Source: Sphagnum compactum
Lineage: Eukaryota; Bryophyta; Sphagnopsida; Sphagnales
Assembly (NCBI GenBank): GCA_965153455.1
Contig: OZ234497.1
Coordinates: 15,362,302 to 15,426,301, forward strand
DNA length: 64,000 bases
Reading direction: 5' to 3'
Part shown: positions 10,571 to 23,564 of the stretch, piece after piece
Layout: each line of letters begins with the position of its first letter
Position numbering within the stretch: the first letter of the stretch is position 1
The notes under the pieces: generated by a model
Database searches by the model: none
Told to the model about the DNA's origin: nothing
The model's input: the letters and a program-made list of their open reading frames with translations, nothing else
Program-made: the position numbers and the translations under genes

Positions 10571-13500
10571 GTCGGTCTAATGAATTAACTATTAATGTAT
10601 TCAATTAGTTATTAGTGAATTCATTTGTCTATACAATTAGTCTCGATTCACTAAAAGGGTTGGCTACTTTCGCCATGACAAATTTGTCCAAGTTCATTCG
10701 AAATCTAGTGAAATACAAAGTGAATTGGAACACATATTGGCATAATGAATGTTAATGGGATTGATGTAAAGTTTTTCCATTTTATTCAAAAGTCTAAGAC
10801 CTTATCTTACATTGAAGTGGGTGTAGGAATCATTTTCACCTACTCATAAAACTTTAATGGTGTCATTTCTTAATGTAATTGGATGGCACCTTATACAATA
10901 AAAAACCATGCATGACATTTAGTTGATTCCATTCCACTCGAACTTTTGGTGGGCCCAAGTTTTATTGCCTTAGGAGCTTCTGGTGCAAGGCTTTATAAAA
11001 CAATGCGAGCTTTATTTTTTAATTGCCCTCAAAATGGGGCATTCCTAAAATTTGGGCCCATAGTTTCATTCTTGACATTTAGTTTAAAAATTATTTATTC
11101 ATAAGGCCATAAGTTATATTAAATTCATGTAAGGTGGCCTTAATGTAACCTTTCTATTTTATAATGATGTGACAATGTCATCTTATGTAAAAGAAACTAT
11201 TTTGCACAAATATTATTCCATTCAATCAAAGTTCTTAGTCACTTTCATATTCTAGAATTGAAAAAACATGCAAGGTGAAATTGGCTATGAATGAAGTTCA
11301 AATCATTATTCAAATAATTTGCACAAACTTTTTGATCAGTTGATGTTGGAACATTGTAGAGTTTCAATGAAATGAAACAAAGTTGTTGCCATAGATATTG
11401 TATTTACGCATAACAAATGTTAGTTTTAACTATTTAAATAATAATTTGAAATGGTCTTCTATTAAACTCTTATGAATTGTTAATGGGTGGTAATTCAAGT
11501 AAGTATTTTTGGTGTTGCTATTCAATCTTGTTGATTTGTGTTATCACTCCAACCATTTCTTCTTTTTGAAAATTTTGAATTGCATATAATGTGTGCACCC
11601 TTCTAGAAGGTGTTCACCTTGCCACTTTCATTCAATTGAAAGCATCATATGGTGTACACCCAAGAGTTATATCTACTTCAAGTGAAAGACAAGAATGATG
11701 AATGGTGCAGGTGGGGTTAATAGATTTGTTTTTAGCTGATTAGTTAACTAGTTAGGTGTGCAAATTCTTGATCTTTTGAGAAACTTTCATCCACTTTGTC
11801 ACTAGCCTAGCTCATGCAACCTCTCCTAACAAGGCATTTTGTATGTCATATACTAATCAAATAAAGGATAATCAGATAAAATAATTAAAAAAATGGCCTT
11901 ACATACAAGATCAATATCCTTGGTTGGTAGGCGTCAACCCTAAGATGTCATGTAATTTTATTTTTTTTGGTGTTATTATGGTGGAAATTTTTTCTTAAAT
12001 GCAAATGATGATGTTTGTATCAATAATACTCCCTTCGAACATTGGACATTTGTCATTGCTTTATTACCATATTTTTGGCAATTTTGACAAAACTTTCATT
12101 CACTGTGTTATTATTTTTCGCATCTTACTTCATCTCCACATCCATGGCATGTGTTAAACTTGCTTCTCTAGCTTTCTTGGTTGCAATCAATGGCACACCT
12201 TAGGATTGTAGGTTTGGATGGCAACATCACAAATTTCTTATTTGCTTCCTTTGAGATTTTGTGGTGGGGTCACATGAATTTTCATAGGTGAACATATTAC
12301 CTATACTTCAAATTTGCATCATAAAGCCACCTTGGTCTATCCATTTGTGCACTGAATATTTCTATCATTGTTTCCATAGTGGATATGTATGTTAGTTATG
12401 AGATGTGAATTTCAAGTACAAAAAAAAAAAGTGTAGAAAAAATGATTATCCTTTGAATATAAAAAATGATTACATCTCCCAAATAAACTACACATGCCAA
12501 AATTGTATATTGAATTGAACTTTACATTATTTGGAAAAAAATAATCACATAAAATCATTTTTGAAACATACTGAAGTTGAAAATTAAACATAATTTATGC
12601 ATTTTTCAAGACAACATGATAGAAATCAATGAAATAAACTATTTAATCACTTTTTTTTTCCCCATAAAATTTATCCATGCCCTTCAGCATATAAAAATGA
12701 ACGACTTTTGTCAAAAACTCAGCATCAAAAATTGTAATTTAGAGGGCCAAAAGCACGTTTGAACCAAATGTGTAAATATTTGTAACAAATAGTTTTTTTG
12801 TTAATCTCAATTCCTTTTGCACTTTAAATCATTAGTATGAATCTTTTCTCAAATTTTGGGAATGAATGGTGCACATTTGATAAACAAAAAGGACATTCAA
12901 ATCTAAAAACACTATTTGATGACTACATTTCAAGTGTTTTATGTGCATGAAAGGACTATCAAAACTTAATGAAATGACTTTAAATTTGTGGAAGATCAAG
13001 ATCATTCACAAATAAATATAACTGAAAAAAGAAATATTAATTTGAATAAATAAAATACACAAACTTATCTTTCAAAATAGACATGATATAATATCACATT
13101 ACATTTGACAATTGTTTTGGCTCCTTTTACTGTGAATGCACCCATTACTTATTAAAAATTTAAGATCTTGATGTATTTTCTTTCATTTTAAAAATGCCAA
13201 CTCTATTAACATTACACATGTTAGTCCCTTTCTTCACATTTCAATGAAAATATTAACGTTTCAAAGAGACGTAAGAAAAACTACAAGTGTGACACCTGAA
13301 AAGGGACTGCATAATGTGCTTTCACCCTAGTAACCATTTTTTTAATAAGGCAATTATTGGAAATTGGTAACCCATTCCTTTTTCTAACTCAATGGTTACT
13401 AAAATTGCCACTAATCTTTTGATTATGGTGAAAGTTAACAAACAAACAATTACTGGCAACCATTATTTATATTTTGACAACTCACTAGTGCATATGTTTA

Positions 13501-13677
13501 GGACTCTTTGCTCTAATGACCAAACTTTCATCCCATTATGAATGTGTGCAATTATTTTTTCTTGTAGTGAAGAACGTAGTTTAGATATATTATTTTGTAA
13601 GAAAACTAGCATTTTAATCCATTACATTCTTTGGAAAAATGACAGTAATGTTGCCAAGTCCATCCAAAATGAACATT
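10571..13677. other. Intergenic, no gene seen
   Basis: AT-rich sequence without a credible ORF; the frame at 12577-12762 is a low-complexity chance frame. No element ends could be paired. A CTTGTAGTG at about 13562 looks like a CACTA right end, but I found no left partner. Confidence 0.4.
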
Positions 13678-14480
13678 TCATTTGATTAGCTCTTCAGCTT
13701 GTTTTATTGAAATTACATCCACTAGATTAAGAGAGGACCAATCTTTTTGACCATTAATTACATTTCCTAGTTTGATTTCAATCAAACGTAAAAGTTCATT
13801 AGTCACAATTCCAACTTCTACTCTAGTGATGATTGTTTTCAATTCATTAGTTGATATTTTATTAGCCATTAAAATAAGTTTCCCTTTTTATGAATTTTTG
13901 AGCAAAAGTTCTCTCTTTTATAGTGAAAAGGTTAGGATATCTAATGATCTTTAGTGCACCATCCTTAGTTAGCTTCTTGATAGATAGTTCTAGTTTTGGA
14001 ATTCTATAAGCTGGAATTTGATAGTGCAACTTATCTGGTCAAGTATAATAATTGATATGTGAGAAGCTGCCTTGGATGACTAGTCATTTTAAGAATGGCT
14101 AGTTTGACAGTTTTCTGGTGCGAAGGAATTGGATACAATTTCTTCATTAAAAAGGAGGCAGCATTTTTAGAAACTGGAAGGCTCCCCAGATGCAAAAAGC
14201 AATTCACAGTAAGATGCGATTGATGGATATGACTTTGCAATCATTCTGCCATGCAAAACACCATCTTTTGTAACTAAGCAAACCTTGGTCCTGGGCGAAG
14301 CAGCAGTGGAGGAAGCATGGTTGGTAGTGGTGGCATTGCTTGCATGATTTTGCCCTTATTCTGCTATGCTAAATGCAATCTTTTGGAACTAAGCAACACT
14401 TCGTTTAGGGTGAAGCAGCAGTTGTAGATGAAGAAAGCATGGTCAGTAGTGCCAATATTGCTTGCTGCTGATGGAGGCCC
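13678..14480 (-). pseudogene. Decayed coding remnant, unidentified
   Basis: Read from right to left on the minus strand, protein-like stretches follow one another in changing frames. One contains TKVCLVTKDGVLHGRMIAKS (about 14300-14215), the next PDKLHYQIPAYRIPKLELS and IIRYPNLFTIKERTFAQKF (about 14040-13870), the last KISTNELKTIITRVEVGIVT to a stop at 13678. Amino-acid use is typical of real proteins, but frameshifts and stops separate the pieces. The family was not recognised; a retroelement or captured host gene is possible. The upstream end overlaps a local duplication. Confidence 0.4.
14245..14475. repeat. Two imperfect direct copies of a ~115-bp unit
   Basis: Copy 1 (about 14245-14350) and copy 2 (about 14361-14475) share TCTGCYATGC, ATCTTTTG, AACTAAGCAA, GGCGAAGCAGCAG/GGTGAAGCAGCAG, GAAAGCATGGT and a final ATTGCTTGC. 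They have diverged clearly and overlap the 5' part of the decayed coding remnant. Confidence 0.6.
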
Positions 14481-17400
14481 GCTGCTGCTCATGGCACTTC
14501 AACAATGTCGTATGCATCCCTGACAGCTCCTATATAAAGGGCACATAAAATATGGCATAAAAGACATCAACTGACATGTTTCTTGTCTATTGAAACTTTG
14601 AAGTTACAAAGGTGAGAGAAATGTCACAACTCTTTGGTGAAAGCAGAGAAACTCCTATCATCTGAATCAATTCCATTGGGTTGGGCATGGATCATCACAT
14701 GTAAAACACAAAAACCCAAATCATATTTGTACAACTCAACCCACACCATGCATTAGCAATTTGGTGGTTTCAACATCTTGGCCACACCGTTCCTTAGCAT
14801 GGTTGCCAAATGTTAACTTAATTTTTTTATTGATTTTACTTCAACATTAAGCTATTGGGGTGTTCAAATTACATCCATTTAAGTACCAAGTACCCAGTGG
14901 CCAAAATAGACATACCAAGACATGGAATTCTTAATTAATGCTTATTACTGTTAGCTAGTCTTTCCATTACCTTTAATAATTCTAGACAAACATCATTTTC
15001 TAGATATTGCACCCATTCATAGCAAAATTAATTATCTTTATTTTCTCACAAGAAATACAACCATCTTCCAAACATCCATGTTCGTTCTACTCCCCCCCCA
15101 TCTCTGTCCTGTTGTTCTTTTTATATCCCCCCTTGCCAATTTGTAAAAAAAATGCAGTTATTTTAATTACTTAACTACTCAAAATTGGCTTCCTATTTGG
15201 ATGCCTGAACATTTCCATTGTAAGTCGACTTGCACAGTCACATGCCAAATTACATAGCACATGCCAACTTGTGTAGCCACATGCTGACTTGCAAAAAACC
15301 TGCATACTTGCATAGCACATGCTGATTTGTACAAGTTGCCTTCACTGATTGTGCATGTCGACTTGCACACATGTTGATTTGTATGCATTGACTCACACAT
15401 GTTGGGTGCAACAAATCACTATTACAAGATGACTTGTTTTAACACTAGATTTGTTCTAGTTTCTATGATGCAAATTGCGTGCTTCCTATCTCCAATCAAT
15501 TAGTTAAACTATAAACCTCACACCCCCTTATGTATGATGACTTAAAGCAAATGTGATCGTCACACAATTAATGATAAAAAGTTTTTGATCACCATGAGTT
15601 GGTGATAGGAAGTTTTCAATTGTCACAGGTTTGACAATTGAAAGTTTGACAATTGAGTATCGAAACTAAATGAAAAATGGGCAAACATTTGTAAGGTTTC
15701 ATAAAAATGATAATTAAAAAAAAACTTAAATTGGGAAGATAATATTCTTGAAACAAGATTACTAGAAGGTATGTCCATAAACATCATAACATCAAAGCTT
15801 TACCATTAATAAAACTAAAAAAAGTTAAAAGACTTATTTTGAACATTTTTCAATTCAATTTTAAATTTTGGACTTATTAAATTGTTTAATATTATCCTTG
15901 ATGTTTATCATTGCCTCTCCATTTGTGCACATTACTACTTCTTTGTTAGCAAGTTGGCATCCTTTGTTTCCCTTTATGCACATTGCTTCTTTTCTATTAG
16001 CAAGTTGGCATCCTCCATCACCCCTTCTATCACTAATTACATTTTGTTAATAATAACATCCTTGAAAACCAAATCCCATTGCCTTGTCAACCAAATCGTG
16101 TGGATTTGGACCAAACTTTTATTAAGATGTTGAGACATCTAAGTGGTTGACATTTTGACGGGATGGGGCGGTGGCAACTTTGATTGAAATTGACAAGACC
16201 AAAAAAGACTTAAAATGCATGTGTCATTGGTAATGGTTGTGAATAACGAGAGAGGGAAATAAGTTATTACAAATTGACTTGCATTAATGTGGGCTTTAAT
16301 AAACAAAAGCTTGGTAATTAGAAGGTGACCTCAACTAATACTCATAGTTGATGGATTAAACAATGAGTGCTTCACATTTTCACCTAAAATAATTTGTAGA
16401 ATTGTTTTAAAAATGTATAAAGCTAAAAAAAGGAGTTAATTGATGTGAATCCCATTTCACATAGTTCTAAAACAAAACACTTTTGAGGTTGAGTTGGATT
16501 CATTTGCCATGTTGACTCAAGTATTTAGTGAAGAGGAGCGTTAAAAAGTAGACTAATTTTGTGTGTTTGGGGTGTTGAAAGTAGAAAAGCCTCATGAAAA
16601 GAAAAAAACATACATGCTATAATGAGCCTACATGGGAAAGAAAAAAAACCATAAAAACAACCCTCGTATACCAGGCCATTTGTTTTGATTTTGAAACCAT
16701 ATTACTTACGGTGGAATCAAACTATTTAGGGTGTATAAAAATTACATTTAGAATTCACAATTGAAAAAAATTGAAGTGACTTTAGAAGCTTATAAGCAAA
16801 TCAATAGATTGAAATAAAATTATTAATTAAAATTTTCAAAAGAAAATATTAAAAAATTTCTTTTGAGGCATAGTTATCTAATTGTCACAACCATATTTCA
16901 AATGCCACCTTCATAGGGTAATGAGTCAAAATGGAGAAATGGGAAAAATGGATTTGCCAATTTTAGGAAATGTTAAAGACATTTGAAAAAAACTTTCAAA
17001 ATGTGGATTATTAAATACCCATGTTAGAACATTATTTTTTTAGTTTACGCATTCTCACATAGAAAGGATGTGACTTCAAATGATTGGTCAAGTAGCTGAT
17101 TTTGAAAATCAATACTCTAAGAATAGAATAAATTTGATCAACTTTAAGAATCAATATTACTAAGACCACATTAAATCAAAACTTTAACCACGTATGAAAC
17201 ATTAGATGTGAAATAAACCAAAAAAAAGTTGAGGAACATCCCACAAATAGCCAAAATGCACAATTGCCTTGCAAACAAACAATGTGCATTATTTTATTTT
17301 TGGGTTATAGATTATATGTCAAACAATGTGCATTATTTTAACAAACAATCTTGGGTTTACTAAACAATCTTGGGTTATAGATTATATGTCAAAAGAGCAA

Positions 17401-17660
17401 AACTTGGCTCAGAATTCCTTTGGAAGACACTAAAATTGAACATTTACACACTTGAAAAATATTGTTTAAAAGCACACATGAGGTTCCATCAAATTAAGAA
17501 AATGAGTCATAATTAGAATTAAAAATTCCAATCAAACGTTAAAACTAATTGAAACTTGAACCAAACGTTCTTTTCAAACCCCAAAATTGCACAACATTGA
17601 TAATGATCACATACACCATGCTGGTAATTCTTGTATGCAAAAAAATAGGGAGAATATTTC
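14481..17660. other. Intergenic with a degenerate minisatellite
   Basis: No gene seen. About 15225-15405 is a run of diverged 20-25-bp words built on GCACATGCTGACTTGCATAG. At 17281-17395 the words AACAATGTGCATTATTTTA and GGGTTATAGATTATATGTC each occur twice, a recent local duplication. The frames at 15179-15400 (minus) and 15868-16133 (plus) are repeat or low-complexity translations. Confidence 0.5.
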
Positions 17661-18828
17661 CACTACAAGGAAATATAGGCACAATTCACTAAACATTTCA
17701 CTCATTTTAGAATGAAATTCATGAAAATTTACTTTAGTGAATTTGTGACAACAAATGTGAACAACAAAAAATGATTAGTGAACTAGAATTAATGTTATTT
17801 GACCAAGTGGAGATACACGGTTTGTTCACATGTAGGTTTTTCATTTTCCAATTCAATTATTAATAGTTTATTTAAAATGTTACTATTTTTAATATACCTA
17901 ATATCTTACAATATTTTAATTTGAATTAAAAATAAATAATAAAAATATTTTAATATTGAATTTAATTTAATTCTAGAATGATCAAATGACATATTTAAAT
18001 TAAAAAAAGTTTAAAACAAAATACATTGTATTTCAAAAACACATATTCTTACACCTATATATCATATATATATATCATATATATATATATATATATATAT
18101 ATGAACATCAGGTATAACCCAAAATAGGCAATAATTTGAACTCAAATCCAAGACCTCATTGAGGTTTGGAAATCAGAAAGCTTTGCCATCAAACCACACC
18201 ATCATTTTGTGCGAAGAGTGGGTCAAAATTTTAATTTTTGATTATGTATCAAATTTACTTGGCAATCTAAACTTTGACATGCCTTTTCTTTCTCAATTAA
18301 TTTTTCAAATGAAGCAAATGAAGATGTGACAATTTCAAAGCTTTTTGAAAAGATCCATTCAAAAAAATAAACATGAGTTCTAAAAATTCCAAATCATTTT
18401 AAAGAATTAAAAAAAAGAACTCAACTATATTTCACAAATCAAATTTATTATTCCTTTATGAATTTTGTTTTTGCTTGAATTGGCATACAATCTCTTAAAG
18501 ATGCTTCAATTCGATATGAAAACTGTGGCCACATACATACCATTTGTTAAAATTACTAATGATGATGAAAAAAAGTGTTGTTTGCATATTTGAAGGTCCT
18601 TGCTTTATATTTGAAACAAATTTAACACAAACATATTTGAAATGGAATATTTTTTTGATTGAATATGTGTAATGAGATATGTGTTTTGGGTAATTAGATG
18701 TGCATCTCGTATAACGAGACAAGGTGCATGTGATGTTGTGGTCATGGAAAATCGCACCACATCATTTCCATTGGAATGACAATTTAGTGAAAAAAAACTG
18801 TGAAATGTCCTCATGTTTTCTTGTAGTG
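17661..18828. mobile_element. Non-autonomous CACTA-type element, 1168 bp, TTC target duplication
   Basis: The left end CACTACAAGGAAATATAGG faces a right end whose reverse complement is CACTACAAGAAAACATGAGG. The element is flanked on both sides by TTC (17658-17660 and 18829-18831), the 3-bp duplication expected of CACTA/EnSpm transposons. No transposase is visible. It contains a tRNA-like stretch on the minus strand (about 18202-18133, with GAGTTCAAATT in the B-box place) and an AT microsatellite at about 18060-18102. Confidence 0.75.
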
Positions 18829-19224
18829 TTCCTTTCACTATATGAGGTCCCCTAAGGTCCCCTATTCTTGTGAATTAGACCCATATCTTATGATGTACAT
18901 TTTACAAAGAGATTATTTTAGTGAGTTTTGTGCACCTCTGTAAGGACCCAACTCTTTCCCATGTTCTCACTTTCCTTGTTCCTCCACTCAATAAGGACCC
19001 TACAGTAAGGACCTAGCACAAGCACATTTCTTATCAACCAATCCTTAAATTGTGGAATGGGTTGGGGATGGGTCTTACTTTACACACAATAATTGGGCAA
19101 CATTAAGTGAGCCAAAACAATGTAAATGAATGATGTTCTGCGATGCAACAACTATTGGACGCTTCAGTAGTAGCTAGCAACACATTTTCTGAATAAATAA
19201 AGAACAAAGGCGTCGGGATTTTAA
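18829..19224. other. 3' flank of the oxidoreductase gene
   Basis: Between the CACTA element and the stop codon of the minus-strand gene. It probably includes that gene's 3' UTR. No other feature seen. Confidence 0.4.
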
Positions 19225-21458
19225 TCATCTCTTCCTTGCAATAACTTCTGTTAGGGTTACGAATCTACCAAGCTCGATGGACTGTTGAGCTGCGACCCCA
19301 ACTGCAACTGACATCAAACCTTCCTCCAATCCAACTGTTGGTGGTCGTTCACCATTGGACTTGATAGCTGCTGCAAACTCCAAGTGTTCCAAGAAGCTTG
19401 ATCCATGGTGTAGGCCTTCATACCTGAACAATATTTACAAAAAAGTGTGTGAGAAGATCTGAAGCTCTGAAAGAAGTACAAAACTGACCAGCAACACCTG
19501 CTTTTTTAGCAGGTAAGAGAAAACAGCATTCATCAGTTTTTTGTTCAGATGGTAACTACTATCCAGTGGAGGGTTGTTTGAAGCTCAGGAACCTAGAAAG
19601 TAGTCTGTTTGAAAATGAGGAAAAGCTACCCACTCCTACAAGCTTCTTTCGCACTTGAAGGTCAAAGGGAGTGTAGTTGATGAAACATCGTACTTGACTC
19701 GCTTGTCATGAACTTCATATGTCAAAACTCCTTCTCTGCCACTATCCCGTGCCCCAAGTCGAACAATGCTCTCTGGTACAAAAGCCTCCCCCTGCACAAA
19801 GAAGAAATTGATTGTTCTTCAAAACTGCTGTAGAAACTCAGATTTGATTTTTGCATCCCCAATTGCACATGGCAGTTTTGCGACATCAAAGGACAAGGAA
19901 TTCAAGTTTGTTTCTGACACTTGTTCACTATCTTTGGAAAACGTGGCTATAAAGGTGCTTATGCATACCTTTCCTCTGGTGCCAACAACACATATTTCTT
20001 GTTCATTACGGCTGCCTTCAGCAAACATGCACAAATCCAGCATTCCACGAACACCATTTTCATAATCCACAACTACATATGCATTGTCAAGAATGTCTGG
20101 CACCTGCAATGTGAATGAGTAGAAGTATCAGAACCCAACCACCGATCATCAGAAATGGAGCAACTTCTAAGACAGTAGAGAAATTTTTTTTTCCTCTTAT
20201 AGTGCAGATGCATCAAGATTGACAAACCTCGCCATGATAGCTTTCATCCAGATGATTGATATCTTGCCCGCCTGAAGCCATGACACGGACAGGCATGGAG
20301 TCTGCTATTAGTGTCATTAGGTCAAAAAAATGACAGCACTTCTCCACCAATGTGCCGCCTGAATTTTTGTTGAATCGATTCCAGTTGTTCACCTGAAATC
20401 ATAATCTGTGAATTTTAGCTTTCTTCCAAATACTCAAGACTTTGATGCTTCCTCCCAACACAGCAGATTTCAATAACAACTCTAAAGGTTCAAATGAGAT
20501 ACAGTGGGGTTGCACCTTCACAAGGAATGGAAATCTGTGCTCTCGAATGGAAACCATGCGCACACGCCCCACAGAGTTAATCTTGACCTGCTCAATGAGC
20601 TTTGCTACTGCAGGGATATATCGATACTCCAATCCCACTTGCACCAAGACCTCAGGCCGAGCTTGTGCAGCTTCTATTACCTATGTTTGCAAAGGTATCT
20701 TCAGATGAGCCTCAAATTCGAAATTCCTCATGTCAAAACAATTGCTCATTTGAACAATTCAGCAAAGCCTGTGGGAGGAAGGATGAAGAGGACTCACTTT
20801 ATAGCAATCTTCAACTGTGGTGCAAAGAGGTTTCTCTACAAGAATATGGTGAGCTTTGGGGTGGTTGAGAATGTCAAGCAGAATTTGAGCATGTGTCATG
20901 TTGGGAGTGGCTACCACTACTATGTCACACATTCCACTGTCCAAAAGAGATCCATGATCTCCAAAGACCTGCAACCATGCGATCACAGGACCCATAATTC
21001 AGGAAAACTGCTAATGCAAAGGAATTGGGGAACAGGACCTTTTGGAGAATCTCTTCTATTGTGCACTTCCTGTGTGGTTGCATCAAGGGATGCAATTGCA
21101 CGAGTTTGTGAATCATCAAAACAGAAGCTGAACGCTTTACATACTGGTGATTCCAAAGCTCAACATACAGTATTATAAGGACGACTACATCCAATTTTTT
21201 CTGACAATGTTTTTTGGGCCTGTGGGAGATCCAGAGGAATAAATGGTTGCCTGGTACAAAATTTGTGACCTGAAGGGGCGGAGCGGGTCTGGATAACTGC
21301 AATGCACTTGCTACAGCAACAGCTTGCTCTCGGGAACCAGGATCAGTGTCTGCAACAGCCACCACGAGAGCTCCAGGTATTGCTGCGAGATTGTACAGAT
21401 GCTCTCTTCCCATCATCCCCACCCCTATGATCCCATACCTCAACAGAACGTCCTCCAT
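19225..21458 (-). CDS. Gfo/Idh/MocA-family NAD(P)-dependent oxidoreductase, seven exons
   Basis: Exons on the minus strand are 21458-21270, 20968-20798, 20680-20516, 20392-20228, 20103-19969, 19791-19694 and 19423-19225. The first five joins are in phase 0 and the last in phase 2; all introns are GT-AG. The product is 373 residues, full length for the family. The N-terminal Rossmann fold shows [13 protein letters not shown] with the GxGxxG loop at 12-17, then [16 protein letters not shown] and the family's EKP motif at 108-110. The C-terminal domain has the [14 protein letters not shown] signature with His196 and Asp199 in the usual active-site positions, and ends [14 protein letters not shown]...[14 protein letters not shown]. 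It resembles uncharacterised plant oxidoreductases more than known bacterial inositol or glucose-fructose enzymes; the substrate is unknown and no targeting peptide is evident. Every exon keeps frame, so a working gene is likely. The leader may contain another intron. Confidence 0.93.
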
Positions 21459-22134
21459 CTCTTCTTTACTGTTGTTCTGTACCCCTAAAAAATTTCTTCA
21501 CAGATCTGGAACTCCTTCTGGATTGAGAATTTCCCTGCACAAAACTGATGCAGTTTCAGATCACCTGACTTTCATTTCTCAAGACGATATAAAAAAATCC
21601 TGCATCTGGATTGTGCGCATTTCTCAGCAGGATAAATGCAAGGCAAAACGAACAGTTCCGCAAAAAACAGCATACTCATCAAGCGTGCAAATAGGAAAAT
21701 GTTTTCTACGCAAGCTAGTTCTCAAAACCTGCGGAGTCGTAGAGGCAAGGCTCTCCAGAAATTCGAAACATCTTCACTAAACGTACAAGCGGAGTAAGGA
21801 AAACAAAATAATTAATCAAGATCGAATTAGCTGCAAGGAGGGACAGAGAACTGACCCAACTGAAATTGCTTGCAGCAAGCAACTCCCAGGCTACACACAG
21901 CAGCAGAGTCAACTCCAAATTGCTCGAGTCAGCAATAGGGCTCCATTATCGTAAGGAGAGTCCTGCCACGAGGAGCCAAATTTGGTCCTCAGCCTATCAT
22001 AAAAATCTCATGCGCCACACTCTGTCAAAATCTAAGGAGAACGTAGATACGCGGAATGCAACAGCAAACTACAGAAAGCTGATATCTACGCAACAGAGCT
22101 CAAGGTTACAGTAATCGCCTGAAAAAAGGTTAGA
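21459..22134. promoter_or_regulatory. 5' leader and promoter region of the oxidoreductase gene
   Basis: Upstream of the minus-strand start codon. The frame stays open for at least nine codons before the ATG, so an upstream start cannot be excluded, but [12 protein letters not shown] fits the family start. No TATA box could be assigned with confidence. Frames here on both strands lack protein character. Confidence 0.35.
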
Positions 22135-22960
22135 GAGCTTACACACTAGAAAAAGCTGCCAGGACTTCCACTTCCCCCGCTGAAAGCTCGCAATATGCAA
22201 CTTCACTACACAAAAAAGAACCGCAGATTGCTCGCGTCAGGAAAAGAAACTGATCCATCTACTGACATCTACTCAATCGACTCAAGATTGGGATCGCTTA
22301 GAAAACAGGCAGAGAGCTTACAGACTAGAAAAGGCTGCCAGGACCTCCAATCCCGCGCTGAAAATTGCTCCCAATATGCGACTTCACTACACAAAAGAAG
22401 TACCGCAGATGGCTTTCATCAGGAAACGAAACTTGATCCACCGGCATAATTCAGAACTGCTAACAAACAGTCTCCAAAGTGAGGATTCAAAGAAACGACT
22501 GCGGCAGCGGCAAAAGACGCAATCACAAGTATCAGCAACCGCAGATTGCTTGCATCAGGTAACGAAAAGTTATCCACCGGCATAATTCAGAACTGCTAAC
22601 AATCCGAGCGAACAAGAAGCTCCAAAGAATTCTTCATATTATCACAAGAACTACATACGCTCAAAATGCTCCAAAACAAGGAAAAGAAACCAATGCAGAA
22701 CCGGCAAAAGATGCAATCACAAGTATCAACAACCGCAGATTACTTGCAACAGGAAACGGAACTTGATCCACCGGCATAATTCAGAACTGCTAACAATCCA
22801 AACTGTAAGATGCTCAAAGAATTCTTCATATTATAACAAACGTAACTCCATATCAATCGGCTAATACATACACTCAAAATGCTCCAAAACAGTCTCCAAA
22901 ACACGGGGAGAAAACCAATGCGGAGCAGCAAAAGAGTCACAAGCATCAACAAACGGAGTG
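22135..22960. repeat. Imperfect tandem repeat array (~180-195-bp units) upstream of the oxidoreductase gene
   Basis: AGCTGCCAGGAC-like anchors lie at 22154 and 22333; CCGGCATAATTCAGAACTGC at 22441, 22577 and 22771; AATTCTTCATATTAT at about 22628 and 22820. Spacings are 179, 136, 194 and 192 bp, so the units vary by internal deletion. Small frames across the array are repeat translations, not genes. Confidence 0.7.
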
Positions 22961-23039
22961 CATAATTGCGAGCGTTTACCACTGTTTTCGATGATCCGAA
23001 TTGCGCCTTGAACAGCAACAACCAACAGCGAGAAGATCA

Positions 23040-23275
23040 AGTCGAGCGCCGCACACACACGCAGAAAGAGAAACCAACGACGTACTTATCGGGTTTGCCT
23101 TCGAGACGATCACGGGTGCCCCTGGACCCGGGGACGCAGACCCTGGTTCCGGACACGACCCAGGAAGCAGACGCCGTTGGATCCGGCACGGGTCCAACTG
23201 TTCCACGGGTGTACGTCACCGGACCCGTGCTCTGAGCTGGCGGGCGCCGATCTGGTGCATGACCGGAGAAGGCGC
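23040..23275. other. GC-rich block
   Basis: A short stretch far richer in GC than its surroundings, with words such as CCTGGACCCGGGGAC, GGATCCGGCACGGGTCC and CACCGGACCCGTGC. Several overlapping frames are open on both strands, which is expected from GC-rich sequence. It may be an old insertion or a distal promoter island of the oxidoreductase gene; I do not recognise it. Confidence 0.4.
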
Positions 23276-23564
23276 TTTGCGACCTTCTTCTTTCTTACGT
23301 TCATTGAACCTGGACATATGACTTTGTGTTCTTTTATGGTGACTGCCCGAGATTTTTATTTTTATTTTCAAAAAAGACACTGGATTCTAGTCCCTTGCAC
23401 TTTTGAGGCCACGTGTTAATTTTTAATTGGTGGACTGAGTAAAAAAATGTTTTTAGTGAACTGATCAAAATAAATAAATTAAGATTTTTTTTTTAAAATC
23501 AAGAATCTTTTGTGTTCTAGTTCAAAATGTTTTCAATTTATGGGCTTCAAAGTTCACATCATAC

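Noticed and set aside
13550-13575. CTTGTAGTG as the right end of another CACTA element.
   Set aside because: No matching CACTACAAG left end or 3-bp duplication was found within a few kilobases.
22966-23419. Five overlapping frames near 23 kb as a protein gene.
   Set aside because: Open on both strands because of GC-rich composition, with no domain, no splice pattern and no preferred frame.
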